DNA of 64,000 nt. Origin: Alphaproteobacteria bacterium. Lineage in GTDB: Bacteria; Pseudomonadota; Alphaproteobacteria; UBA7985; JAUIBT01. Each line of letters begins with the position of its first letter. Positions within the stretch are counted from its first letter, which is position 1. Positions 8,576 to 17,297 of the stretch are shown in pieces. The position numbers were made by a program, and so were the translations under genes. The notes under the pieces were generated by a model. It was not told where the DNA came from, did not search any database, and saw only the letters and a program-made list of their open reading frames with translations. Location of the stretch: positions 57,430-121,429 of the forward strand of contig JAUIBT010000009.1 of assembly GCA_030428255.1 (NCBI GenBank). Reading direction: 5' to 3'.

Positions 8576-9799
8576 ATGAAAGCCAGGCTGTTCAAACTGC
8601 TGTTCCTACTGGCCAGCCCGCTCCTGTTGGCCGTCTTCTTTCTGGTTGCGCTGCTGGGCCGCCTCTTGCCCAAGGCCTATGACGTTGGCTTGGGACCCGA
8701 ACCGCTGATCAACAACGTCTATCACAAGCGCGCCTTGCGCCTGCAAGGCTACAGCGCACAGACCTTCGCCCTGCGCAGCTACTTCATCACCAGCAACTTT
8801 GACTTGCTGCTGGTCGAACGCTTGCAACGCGTCTTGCCTCGACGCCTGGCCACTTTGGCGGCTTTGATTTGGTGCGAAGTTTTGTGCCTCACGCGCTATC
8901 GCGCTTTGTATCTCTACTTCAACGGCGGGGTGCTGAGCCGATTTCCGGGCCGCGTCTACGCCTGGTTCGATGCGCCTTTGCTCAAACTTGCGGGGGTCAA
9001 GCTGTTGGTCATGCCCTACGGCAGTGACGTTCAGGACATGAGCGCGAGCCCCAATCTGACCTTCAAGCACGCCATGACCCAGGCCTACCCTTTGCACTAC
9101 CGGGGGCGGCGCGCCATTCATGCCCAGATCCATCGCTGGACCCAAGCCAGCGACGTGGTGCTGTCGGGGGTCGAGTGGGTGGACTACATGTACCACTGGC
9201 ACCATTTGATGCTGGCGCACTTTTCCATCGACACGCAGGCGCTGCAACCCGCGCCTCGCGATCAGCTCTATCGCCCTGGATGCGGGCGGCCTTTGCGCTT
9301 GCTGCACGCACCCAACCATCGTGGCCTGAAAGGCTCGGAGCAGATCATCGCTGCGGTCGAAAAGCTACGCAGTGAGGGGCTGGAGCTGGAGCTGGATCTG
9401 ATCGAGCGCCGCCCCAATGCTGAGGTGTTGGCGGGCATCGCGCGCGCGGATCTGGTCTTGGATCAAATGATCATCGGCTGGTACGCCATGTTCGCGCTGG
9501 AAGCCATGGCGCTTGGGCGGGCGGTGGGGTGCTATCTGCGGCCCGACTTGCTGGATCTCTACATTAATGTCGGCCTGGTCGAGCGCCAGGAGCTGCCCTT
9601 TATCGACATCCAACCACAAACGATCGAGGCCGTGTTGCGCGCGGTCTTGGCTGGTGACATCGACCTGGCCGAGCAAGCGGACAAAGCGCGGGCCTACGTC
9701 GAAAAGCACCACAGCTTACAGGCCATTGGGCGGGTGTTTGCGCAGGCCAACCGCGCCATGGGCTTACAGCCCAGCCTCAAACAAGGCGAGGCCGAGTGA
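8576..9799 (+). CDS. Membrane-anchored GT-B glycosyltransferase, paralogue 1
   Basis: 407 residues. An N-terminal hydrophobic stretch (about residues 6-30) looks like an uncleaved signal anchor, unlike its downstream neighbour. The C-terminal lobe contains LLHAPNHRGLKGSEQI, ADLVLDQMIIGWYAMFALEA and MALGRAVGCYL, which align closely with the same elements in the next gene (VHAPSNRLVKGSDY; DLVVDQLRIGWYGAFAVEV; MAMGKPVVCYL). The two are therefore tandem paralogues from an old duplication. The E-x7-E type donor site is represented by the FALEAMALGR region. Its start is 7 bases after the epimerase stop, and its stop overlaps the next start (TGATG), so it is co-translated with both. Confidence 0.78.
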   Translation: MKARLFKLLFLLASPLLLAVFFLVALLGRLLPKAYDVGLGPEPLINNVYHKRALRLQGYSAQTFALRSYFITSNFDLLLVERLQRVLPRRLATLAALIWCEVLCLTRYRALYLYFNGGVLSRFPGRVYAWFDAPLLKLAGVKLLVMPYGSDVQDMSASPNLTFKHAMTQAYPLHYRGRRAIHAQIHRWTQASDVVLSGVEWVDYMYHWHHLMLAHFSIDTQALQPAPRDQLYRPGCGRPLRLLHAPNHRGLKGSEQIIAAVEKLRSEGLELELDLIERRPNAEVLAGIARADLVLDQMIIGWYAMFALEAMALGRAVGCYLRPDLLDLYINVGLVERQELPFIDIQPQTIEAVLRAVLAGDIDLAEQADKARAYVEKHHSLQAIGRVFAQANRAMGLQPSLKQGEAE

Positions 9800-10983
9800 T
9801 GCGCATTCTTCACGCGCCCACCAACATTGGTGCCAACCCGCAAGCGCTGGCGGTGGCTGAGCGCGCTTTAGGGCTGGAAAGCCACGCGGTCTGCTTTCGC
9901 CTCAACAGTTTTGCCATGCAAACCGACGAGGTCCTGTGGCCGCAGGGCATCGGCCCGCTGGAACAATTGCGCCGACAATGGCGGCTCATCGCGCGCGCGG
10001 GTCGTGATTTCGACCTGGTGCACTATAACGGCGGGCGCAGCATGGCCCAGGTCTTGCCCCCGCGCAGCGACCTGCCGCTGACGGCGACCAAGCGCTGGGC
10101 TGTGGCGGCCTATAACCTCTACGCCGCGCGGCTTCAGCGTTGGGAGCTGGCGCAGCTCAAGCGCTTGGGCAAGCCGATTTTCGTGACTTATCAAGGCGAT
10201 GAGGCCCGTCCGGGCACCCAATATCTGGAGTGGTTTGGCGGCCAGGCGGACGCCGCGCAAAAGGCCCACAGCGCCGCGCTCTGGCGTTTTCGCCAGCAGC
10301 AAATTGCGCTGTTTGATCGCTTCGCCGATAAAATCTATTCGCTGAACCCTGACCTGTGCCACAACCTGCCCCAACGCGCCGAGTTCTTGCCCTACGCCAG
10401 CGTTGACCCCAAGGTGTTCCAACTCTGCCAGCCTGAGCGCGCCAGCGGGGGCCACAAGCCGCGCATCGTTCATGCGCCCAGCAATCGCTTGGTCAAGGGC
10501 AGCGACTACCTGCTGCAAGCCTTGAGTGACCTGGAAGCAGAGGGCTTAGACTTTGAGCTGATCTTGGTCGAAAACATGCCCCACGCTGAGGCCCTTCGCG
10601 CTTACCAGCAAGCCGATCTGGTGGTGGACCAACTGCGCATCGGCTGGTACGGGGCTTTTGCGGTCGAGGTCATGGCCATGGGCAAACCGGTGGTCTGCTA
10701 TCTCAAAGAGGCTGATTTTGGCGTCCTGCCTGAGGCCATGCGTCAGGATTTGGCCCGCCCACTGCCCTTCATCAATGCCGATATCGCGACGATTAAAGAC
10801 AAGCTGCGCGCAACTTTGTCGGCCATGGCAGCGCCCGCGTCTGCGCCACAAGCCTTTGATTTCGCGGCAGCAGCAGCAGCAGCGCGAGCCTATGCCGAAG
10901 CGTGGCACGATCCGGCTAAGATTGCCCGTCGTTTGGCGGACGACTACTCGGCAGCGCTGGCGGCGCTCGCAGAAGCGCGTTGA
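9799..10983 (+). CDS. GT-B glycosyltransferase, paralogue 2
   Basis: 394 residues from the ATG at 9799, which overlaps the stop of the previous gene; a GTG one codon earlier is possible. It begins MRILHAPTNIGANPQ, a Rossmann start without a membrane anchor. The donor-binding lobe carries VHAPSNRLVKGSDY and VDQLRIGWYGAFAVEVMAMG. The C-terminus is Ala-rich (FAAAAAAARAYAEA), encoded by a GCA/GCG-rich run near 10868-10885. It shares its C-terminal lobe with the upstream gene. It is probably cytoplasmic or peripheral, adding a sugar to the same glycan. The gene ends 26 bases from the convergent secretion gene. Confidence 0.78.
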   Translation: MRILHAPTNIGANPQALAVAERALGLESHAVCFRLNSFAMQTDEVLWPQGIGPLEQLRRQWRLIARAGRDFDLVHYNGGRSMAQVLPPRSDLPLTATKRWAVAAYNLYAARLQRWELAQLKRLGKPIFVTYQGDEARPGTQYLEWFGGQADAAQKAHSAALWRFRQQQIALFDRFADKIYSLNPDLCHNLPQRAEFLPYASVDPKVFQLCQPERASGGHKPRIVHAPSNRLVKGSDYLLQALSDLEAEGLDFELILVENMPHAEALRAYQQADLVVDQLRIGWYGAFAVEVMAMGKPVVCYLKEADFGVLPEAMRQDLARPLPFINADIATIKDKLRATLSAMAAPASAPQAFDFAAAAAAARAYAEAWHDPAKIARRLADDYSAALAALAEAR

Positions 10984-11009
10984 GTGCATGAAAGGCAGCG
11001 AAACCCGCT

Positions 11010-12323
11010 CTAGTACTCCGTGAAGGTCTTGCGCGACCAAAGTATCACCGGCGCAATCAAATAGGCCGCCAAGCTGCGTTCTTCGGTCGGGATATAGGCG
11101 GTGATGGGCAGACCATTGCGCGCCAGCTCGTTGGGCAGTTCGCTGCGGTCGAGCAGGCGCAAAATCACCGGAAAGACCGATTGGCCATTCTCCAAAGCTT
11201 TCAGATCTGCGGCGACGGTCTCAACCCGCGCACTCAGGCGCTGCTCTGAGGCGTTCTTGAGCGTTGCCAGCTCCAGCTGCGCTTCAGCTTGTGGAGCGAT
11301 CAGGTCGATTTGGCTCGGCGGCACCAGCACTTCGGCCAGCACGTCTTGATCTTCGGGAATGATCTCGGCCACCACGTCGCCCGCTCGCAGCACTGCGCCA
11401 ACGTTTAGCTCGGCCAGATTGGTGATACGCCCAGCCAGGCCCGCGCGCAGGTCCAGGCGCGCCAGCTCTTGGTCAACCTGGTTCAGCTCGGCGGTCAGGC
11501 GCTCCAGCTCGTCTTCGCTTTTGATCAAAGCGTCCAACGAGGTCTGCTGGAACTCAAAGATGCGCTTGGAAATCGCCGCCTCCAGGCTGGAGATTTCGCG
11601 CCGCGTTTGCGCCGCTCCTTTGCGCGCATCGACCAGGCTCACCTGCTGTGCGCGCAGGGCGTTGCGCTGTTCTTTGAGCTTGATTTGCGTCTCCAAGCCC
11701 TGTGTGACCAAGGATTGGGTCTTGGTCAGGGTGTCTTGCAACTCCTCAAGTTGGCGCTCAAGCAGAGCAATCTGGCTGTTTTGCAGCTCCAGAACCCGCT
11801 GCATGGCTGCAATATCGGCCTGATCGGCTTGGTTGAAGGTGCGAATGCGCGAGACCGTGGCGCGGATGCTGCTGCCCTCGCGGCTGTCGAGATCGGCGGC
11901 GCTGAGCTGGTTGCTGGCTTCACCGCTGGCCAAGCTGAGATCGACCTCCAGCACGGCGCGAAGGCGGCCACTTTGCCGCTCTAGGCTATCAATCTGGGTC
12001 AGGAGTTTTTCCCGAGCGAGCTGGGTTTTCTCCGCATCCAGGCTCAGGACGACCTGACCGGCCTCGACCCACTGGCCGTTGCGGATGGCCAGAGCGGCGA
12101 TGCGACCGCCCGATGGATGCTGAATGAGGGTCTTTTGGGTCGTGACCCGCAGCTCGCCTGAGGCCACCACCGCGCCCGCGATCTTGACCAACAGGCTTGC
12201 GGCCACCACCACTGCCACCAGCAGCGCGATGACGATGAGGATGATCAAGAATGGTCGTCGCAGGTTGGACTGGCGATCAAGGTCGCGCTCCAGGGCCTGG
12301 TCGTCTTGGGGGGTGCCAGCCAT
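11010..12323 (-). CDS. HlyD-family type I secretion periplasmic adaptor
   Basis: 437 residues, typical of PrtE/HlyD adaptors. A short cytoplasmic N-terminus and one membrane span (about residues 24-47) are followed by a half-lipoyl motif (LIQHPSGGRIAALAIRNGQ), a long coiled coil (about 90-285, rich in Glu, Gln and Leu) and the second half-lipoyl/beta-barrel part (AGLAGRITNLAELNVGAVL). It bridges the inner-membrane ABC protein and a TolC-like channel. It starts 6 bases after the ABC gene on the same strand, so the two are co-transcribed. No TolC homologue or RTX-type substrate gene is visible within the window. Confidence 0.9.
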   Translation of the reverse strand: MAGTPQDDQALERDLDRQSNLRRPFLIILIVIALLVAVVVAASLLVKIAGAVVASGELRVTTQKTLIQHPSGGRIAALAIRNGQWVEAGQVVLSLDAEKTQLAREKLLTQIDSLERQSGRLRAVLEVDLSLASGEASNQLSAADLDSREGSSIRATVSRIRTFNQADQADIAAMQRVLELQNSQIALLERQLEELQDTLTKTQSLVTQGLETQIKLKEQRNALRAQQVSLVDARKGAAQTRREISSLEAAISKRIFEFQQTSLDALIKSEDELERLTAELNQVDQELARLDLRAGLAGRITNLAELNVGAVLRAGDVVAEIIPEDQDVLAEVLVPPSQIDLIAPQAEAQLELATLKNASEQRLSARVETVAADLKALENGQSVFPVILRLLDRSELPNELARNGLPITAYIPTEERSLAAYLIAPVILWSRKTFTEY

Positions 12324-12329
12324 GGAGGT

Positions 12330-14315
12330 TTATGAGCCCTGTTTCTTGATTGAGGGATCAGGAATGGGCGGTGGGTCGAAAGCATCCTCAGGCCGGACCA
12401 CCTTGAGCCCGGCACGAAGACCGGCCGCGCCGCCGCTCGCAGGCGCGCCCCTTTGAGAGCCCAGGGTTTGCGGCAAGGGGCTCTGCGGCAAGGGGCTCTG
12501 CGGCAAGGGGGGCATGGGGTCGGCCGGAGAGCTGCCCAATGGAGAAGCGTTGAGGGGGGAAGCGTTGCGTGGGGAACTGCCAAGACGGGACGCGGTGAGT
12601 GGGGAGCTGCCCGGCTGAGGGCCGCGGGCCGGCGGAGCCATCTTGGTCTGCGCCAATACCTGCTCGCGCGGACCGAAAGCGGCCAACCGCCCGCCGTCTA
12701 GCCGCATGACGTGGGTCGCGTTGTGGATCAGTACTGGGTCGTGGGTGGCGATGATGAGGCTCTGCCCTTGTTGCGCCAGCGCCTGGAAGCGCGCCGCCAA
12801 TTGTTGGCGCAAATTGACCTCCAGCGCGGCGGTAGGTTCGTCGAGCAAGATCAGCTTGGGCGGGCCGAACAGCGCGCGTGCCAGCGACAAGCGCGCCTTC
12901 TCACCGCCAGACATGATAGCTTCGGCCAGCTCGATCGGCGTTTCATAGCCCAACGGCAGGCGCGTAATTCGCTCATGGATCTGTGCCATACTGGCGGCCT
13001 GGATCAAGGCTTCGCCGGGAACGTCGGGCTGAAAGCCGCTGAGATTCTCAGCGATGGTGCCGGGCAGGAATTGGGCCTGCTGAGGCCCCCAGGACACAAG
13101 CTGACGGCGTTGAGAGGGGGCAAGGCCCGTGACTTCGATGCCATCGTACAGCACTTGGCCGGTGGTGGGCGCACCCAGGCCCGCGATCAGGCGCAGCAGG
13201 CTGGTCTTGCCCGCACCGCTGGGACCGATCAGCGCGATTACCGCGCCTGCGGGCAAGTCAACGGTCAACGTGTCAAGGATGGGAACCGGCTCGCCCTGCA
13301 AGGGCTTGGTGGACAGGCTGACATCTTGCAGGCTGATTTGGCCCTGCGGCTGTTCTAAGCTGAGGCCGCGTTGGGCTGCGCCGCTGGCTGGCTCCAGGTC
13401 GACTTTACCCAGGCGTTGCCACGCGGTTTGGCTGGCCAGCATGGAGGACCAAGCGTTGGACAGCACGTCGATGGGAGCCATAACCCGGCCCAACAGGATC
13501 ATTGAAGCAAAGATCAAGGCCGGGGGCATGAGGCTGTTCAACACCAGGTAGGCAGCCAGGCCCAAGACGCCAGATTGCAGCACCATACGCAGCGTCTTGG
13601 ACACCGACGACCAGCTTTGGGTGGCCGCGGTGCTGGCGGCTTCTGCGCGGCTCAGCGCCATGCGGCGATGGCTCAAGAGCCCCGCCAGGGCGGGCGCAAG
13701 GCCGTGGGCGCGCAACAGGTCGCGGCCCTGATCGGCCTTATCGATGGCTTTGTAGGACACCAACTTGGCCGTCGAGTGGTGCTGCGATCGGCCCGACTGT
13801 CGCCAAAAGCCGATGATGGCCAGCAAGAGCACTAGGCAAGCGCTGCCTAGGGCGTAGATCCCCAGCCAAGGGTGCATGGCAAATAGAACCGCGACGTAGA
13901 GCGTCAGCATGGGCAAGTCGATGATCGCCGCTGGACCGGGACCGGATAAGAAGCGGCGGATTTGATCCAAGTCGCTGGTCATCTGACGCAGATCGCCGCT
14001 CGCGGCACCGCTGGCGGCTTGGGTGTTGTCGAGCTGCTGACGGAGCAAGCGCGGGGCGATCTTCAGATCCAAGCGTGTCGCCAAACGACCAAAGACCCAA
14101 GAGCGCAGCCGCTCAAACACCCCCAGGCTCGCGAAGGCCAGCACCATGATGGCGGACAGCGCGATCAAGGTGTTCTGGGACTGACTGGCCAAGACCCTCT
14201 GATAGATCTGGGTCAAATAGATCGGCGAGGTCAAGAACAGCACGTTGACGAAAAGCGAGGTCAAAATCGCCAACAGCACGTAGGGCCATGCCAAGGCGAG
14301 GACAGATTTTTGCAT
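12330..14315 (-). CDS. Type I secretion system permease/ATPase (PrtD type)
   Basis: 661 residues. The N-terminal membrane domain lacks a C39 peptidase or CLD domain. Several spans are recognisable, with the family stretch LTSPIYLTQIYQRVLAS. The nucleotide-binding domain contains Walker A GPSGAGKTS, the signature MSGGEKARLSLARAL (usual LSGGQ) and Walker B LILLDEPTAALE. After about residue 560 comes an unusual extension of about 100 residues, rich in Ser, Pro, Gly and Leu, with short repeats (SPLPQ three times; xSPLxAS). Part of it is encoded by the 15-bp DNA repeat at 12470-12511. Such transporters export unfolded substrates with C-terminal signals in one step from the cytoplasm. Confidence 0.9.
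   Translation of the reverse strand: MQKSVLALAWPYVLLAILTSLFVNVLFLTSPIYLTQIYQRVLASQSQNTLIALSAIMVLAFASLGVFERLRSWVFGRLATRLDLKIAPRLLRQQLDNTQAASGAASGDLRQMTSDLDQIRRFLSGPGPAAIIDLPMLTLYVAVLFAMHPWLGIYALGSACLVLLLAIIGFWRQSGRSQHHSTAKLVSYKAIDKADQGRDLLRAHGLAPALAGLLSHRRMALSRAEAASTAATQSWSSVSKTLRMVLQSGVLGLAAYLVLNSLMPPALIFASMILLGRVMAPIDVLSNAWSSMLASQTAWQRLGKVDLEPASGAAQRGLSLEQPQGQISLQDVSLSTKPLQGEPVPILDTLTVDLPAGAVIALIGPSGAGKTSLLRLIAGLGAPTTGQVLYDGIEVTGLAPSQRRQLVSWGPQQAQFLPGTIAENLSGFQPDVPGEALIQAASMAQIHERITRLPLGYETPIELAEAIMSGGEKARLSLARALFGPPKLILLDEPTAALEVNLRQQLAARFQALAQQGQSLIIATHDPVLIHNATHVMRLDGGRLAAFGPREQVLAQTKMAPPARGPQPGSSPLTASRLGSSPRNASPLNASPLGSSPADPMPPLPQSPLPQSPLPQTLGSQRGAPASGGAAGLRAGLKVVRPEDAFDPPPIPDPSIKKQGS
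12470..12511. repeat. 15-bp tandem repeat, about three copies, in the tail of the secretion ABC gene
   Basis: The unit GCGGCAAGGGGCTCT occurs at 12470 and 12485, with a third partial copy from 12500. It encodes the SPLPQ repeats in frame, so length change by slippage would keep the frame. Confidence 0.85.
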
Positions 14316-14631
14316 GCGGTTGCCTTTTGGGGCGGAGTGTTGCTTGCACTATGGGCCTATCGAAGGGCTTGGCGCAAGCCAGCGCGATGACTATTCTGCA
14401 CCATATACGCAGGTATAAGGACAAATCCCCATTCTGAGTAACCCAAAAGGCCCGGAAACCGCCGTTCGCGACGGTCCAGCAGCAGCTTGCATCGCGAGGC
14501 GCTTGTCGTTCGGACCTTCGGGGCCTATACAACGCTGCGGGGCGCGCCAGGCAGCCCCCTAAGACTCCCCGTAGACCGCCGTGGCGTGGCCGGAGTCGCG
14601 CGCCAATCGCCGCGAGCAGAAAGAGGCAAGC
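14316..14631. other. Intergenic region between divergent genes
   Basis: 316 bases between the type I secretion ABC gene (minus) and the ATP-grasp gene (plus). I see no gene, RNA or strong hairpin. It should contain both promoters, but I could not place them with confidence. Confidence 0.6.
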
Positions 14632-15681
14632 ATGAGCAAGGAATATCCAGTTCTGGTAACCGGCATCGGAGGCGGTGGTCACGGCGAGCAGGTGCTCAAG
14701 GCCCTGAAATTGGCCAAGCTACCCTTCCGCATCTTCGGCGCGGACATGTCCGAAAACTGCGCCAACCGCCACGCGGTTCAGGATTTTGTCACCCTGCCAG
14801 GCGCGCGCGATCCGGGCTACCTATCCGCGCTCAAGGGTTTGATCGCTAAGCACGGCATTCGCATGCTAATCCACGGCTCTGAGCCAGAAATGCGCCTAAT
14901 GAGCGAGAACCGCGACCAGATCGAGGCCACCGGCGTCTATCTGCCCGTCAATCGGCCCGAGGTGCTGACGCTGTGCATGGACAAGGCCGCCACCTTCGAA
15001 AAGCTGGCCAAGTTGGGCTTTGTCATGCCCGCCTTTGCGCGCCTGTCGAGCGAAGCCGATCTGGCCGCCTGGGACATCTTTCCGGTGGTGATCAAGCCCA
15101 GCGTCGGCGGCGGTGGATCAGCCAACACCTTCATCGCCCAAAGCCGCGAGGAGCTGCGCATCTTCGGCGGCTATTGTTTGAGTGTCGCGCCCTCGGTGGT
15201 GTTGCAAGAGTACGTGGGCACGCCCGCCCAAGAATACACGGTCGGCGTGCTGTTCAACCGCCAGCGCCGCCTGCTGGACTCCATCGTCGTACACCGCACC
15301 ATCAACAACGCGCTGACCACCCGCATCAAGGTGCCCAACCGTGCAGGTAAACCAGAGCTGGGCGATACGCTGGTCATTTCCTCAGGCGTGTCGCAAGGCC
15401 AGGTCGGGCGCTTCCAGGCAATCGCCGATCAGTGCGAGGCCATGGCGCAAGCCCTGGAGCCCGACGGCCCCATCAACATTCAGTGCCGCTTAGTGGATGG
15501 CAAGGTGCGGTTGTTTGAGATCAACCCGCGCTTTTCGGGCACCTCATCGCTGCGCGCCATGTGCGGTTACAACGAGCCCGAGACCTTGTTCCGCGTTGAT
15601 GTCTTGGGCGAGGAGGCGCCCGCGCCCTATGGCTATAAAGAGCAGCTCATTTTGCGCAATCTGCAAGAAAACATCATCTAA
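14632..15681 (+). CDS. ATP-grasp protein (carbamoyl-phosphate synthase large-chain-like)
   Basis: 349 residues from the ATG at 14632 (AAAGAGG ribosome site), beginning MSKEYPVLVTGIGGGGHGEQ. The N-terminal pre-ATP-grasp Rossmann part (1-105) is followed by the ATP-grasp fold, including FPVVIKPSVGGGGSAN for the phosphate loop, VVLQEYVGTPAQEYTVGV, and the metal-binding end VRLFEINPRFSGTSS. These enzymes ligate a carboxylate to an amine or thiol with ATP. Stand-alone versions of this length often occur in capsule and cell-surface clusters, which fits the upstream glycosyltransferases, but the substrate is unknown. About 190 bases separate it from rpe. Confidence 0.8.
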   Translation: MSKEYPVLVTGIGGGGHGEQVLKALKLAKLPFRIFGADMSENCANRHAVQDFVTLPGARDPGYLSALKGLIAKHGIRMLIHGSEPEMRLMSENRDQIEATGVYLPVNRPEVLTLCMDKAATFEKLAKLGFVMPAFARLSSEADLAAWDIFPVVIKPSVGGGGSANTFIAQSREELRIFGGYCLSVAPSVVLQEYVGTPAQEYTVGVLFNRQRRLLDSIVVHRTINNALTTRIKVPNRAGKPELGDTLVISSGVSQGQVGRFQAIADQCEAMAQALEPDGPINIQCRLVDGKVRLFEINPRFSGTSSLRAMCGYNEPETLFRVDVLGEEAPAPYGYKEQLILRNLQENII

Positions 15682-15874
15682 CGCCGTCGCGTCGATGGTG
15701 ATCGTGCGGCTGTGCTGGCTGGGTGGCTCAGTCGCGCGCGTCCTTTAAAGCATGTTTCGTTGTCTTGCCTTCACCCAACACGCTCTAACTCTTTAATTTT
15801 AACACAAATGCACTACGGGTAGCTCTTGGCACAATCGAGGGCGATTGCTCGGGCTTTGCTCTAAGGATCATGCC

Positions 15875-16567
15875 ATGACCTTTAATCGTTCCATTAAGAT
15901 CGCGCCGTCGATCTTGTCCGCTGACTTCGCCAACTTCGGCCAAGAGATCCAAGCCATCGAGGCCCAGGGCTGCGACTGGGTGCATGTGGATGTCATGGAC
16001 GGCCACTTTGTGCCCAATATCACCTTTGGTCCCCAGCTTTGCGCTGCCATTCGCCCGCACATCAAGACAGTGATGGACGTGCATTTGATGATCCAGCCAG
16101 TGGACCCCTATATCCAGGCTTTCGCCGATGCGGGCGCTGACGTGCTGACCGCCCACCTGGAGGCAGGCCCCCACATCCACCGTACTCTGCAGGCCATCCG
16201 CGCGGCGGGCTGTAAGGCGGGCGTGGCGCTCAATCCTTCGACCGGCATCGAGGATCTGGAGTATCTGTTGGATATGATCGACCTGATTTGCGTCATGACG
16301 GTCAACCCCGGCTTTGGCGGCCAGAAGTTCATTCACAGCCAAATCGATAAGGTGCGCAAACTGCGCGCGCTGGTCGGCGACCGGCCGATCCACATCGAGA
16401 TCGACGGCGGCATCACGCCCGAAACCGCGCCCCTGATGGCGGCGGCGGGCGCCGATGTGCTGGTGGCGGGCTCGGGCGTCTTTAAGGGCGGTTCGGTGGC
16501 CAAGCCCAAGGTCTATGGCAGCAACATTCGTGCCATTCGCGCTGCAGCTGAAGCGGTGTTGGGCTGA
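15875..16567 (+). CDS. rpe: Ribulose-phosphate 3-epimerase
   Basis: 230 residues from the ATG at 15875 (TAAGGATC upstream); an earlier in-frame start adds ten poorly conserved residues. It is a TIM barrel with the family motifs APSILSADF, HVDVMDGHFVPNI, MDVHLMI, MTVNPGFGGQ and EIDGGI, so all metal and catalytic positions (His, Asp, Asp) are present. It interconverts ribulose 5-phosphate and xylulose 5-phosphate in the pentose phosphate or Calvin cycles. It is followed after 18 bases by gph, a pairing common in proteobacteria. Confidence 0.95.
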   Translation: MTFNRSIKIAPSILSADFANFGQEIQAIEAQGCDWVHVDVMDGHFVPNITFGPQLCAAIRPHIKTVMDVHLMIQPVDPYIQAFADAGADVLTAHLEAGPHIHRTLQAIRAAGCKAGVALNPSTGIEDLEYLLDMIDLICVMTVNPGFGGQKFIHSQIDKVRKLRALVGDRPIHIEIDGGITPETAPLMAAAGADVLVAGSGVFKGGSVAKPKVYGSNIRAIRAAAEAVLG

Positions 16568-16585
16568 TCCAAGGCGCGCTGTTTT

Positions 16586-17242
16586 ATGGCTTCGTTGGTT
16601 TTTGACCTGGACGGCACGCTGATCGACAGCGCGCCCGACCTTTTGGCGGCGGCCAACCGCTTGCTGGCCGATCGCGAGCGGCCCCCATTGGCGCTGGCCC
16701 AGCTCACCCGCTTCATTGGCAACGGCGTGCCCAAATTGGTCGAACGGGTCATGCGCGCCCGCGACCTAGACTTAGCGCAGCACGCGGACTGCCTGCGGGA
16801 CTTTATCCGCCACTACCAGGACCAGAACTCTCGTTTGACGCGGCTGTATGACGGCGTGGCGGTGAGCTTGCAGGCGCTGCGCGCTGAGGGCCACCACTTG
16901 GGGCTTTGCACCAACAAGCCGGGCGCGGCCACGACCGAGGTGCTGCGCGATTTTGAGCTTCAAGGCAGCTTTGCGGTGGTAATTGCCGGAGACAGCCTGG
17001 CTCAGCGCAAGCCGGACCCCAGCCCGCTGTTGGCCGCCTTCGCGGGCTTGGCTGAGGCGGGAGCAAGCGGCCCTATGATCTACATCGGGGACAGCGGCGT
17101 TGACGCCGAGACCGCCGCGCGCGCCGGCATCGACTTTGCGCTTTTCACGCGTGGCTATCGCGATCAGTCGGTGGCTGACTTGCCCCACCGCTGGAGCTTC
17201 GACGATTTCACCAAGCTGCCTGCCGTGCTGGGCCTGTGGTGA
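16586..17242 (+). CDS. gph: Phosphoglycolate phosphatase
   Basis: 218 residues, HAD superfamily. Motif I is VFDLDGTLIDSAPD with nucleophile and acid aspartates; motif II is in LCTNKPG; the lysine of motif III and the acidic motif IV (IYIGDSGVDAETA) follow. An alpha-helical C1 cap lies in between. It removes phosphate from 2-phosphoglycolate made by oxidative DNA repair or by Rubisco. It is probably translated with rpe. Its stop codon (17240-17242) lies in the first copy of a 15-bp tandem repeat. I assign it as gph rather than another HAD phosphatase from the motif set and its rpe neighbour. Confidence 0.88.
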   Translation: MASLVFDLDGTLIDSAPDLLAAANRLLADRERPPLALAQLTRFIGNGVPKLVERVMRARDLDLAQHADCLRDFIRHYQDQNSRLTRLYDGVAVSLQALRAEGHHLGLCTNKPGAATTEVLRDFELQGSFAVVIAGDSLAQRKPDPSPLLAAFAGLAEAGASGPMIYIGDSGVDAETAARAGIDFALFTRGYRDQSVADLPHRWSFDDFTKLPAVLGLW

Positions 17243-17292
17243 CTGGACCTGTGGTGACTGGACCTGAGATGATTAGACCTGAGATGACTGGG
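17233..17292. repeat. Four-copy 15-bp tandem repeat at the gph stop codon
   Basis: Units start at 17233, 17248, 17263 and 17278. The first two are identical (CCTGTGGTGACTGGA); the last two diverge (CCTGAGATGA...). The array spans the gph stop codon and ends five bases before the stop of the convergent adaptor gene. Confidence 0.9.
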
Positions 17293-17297
17293 CCTGC

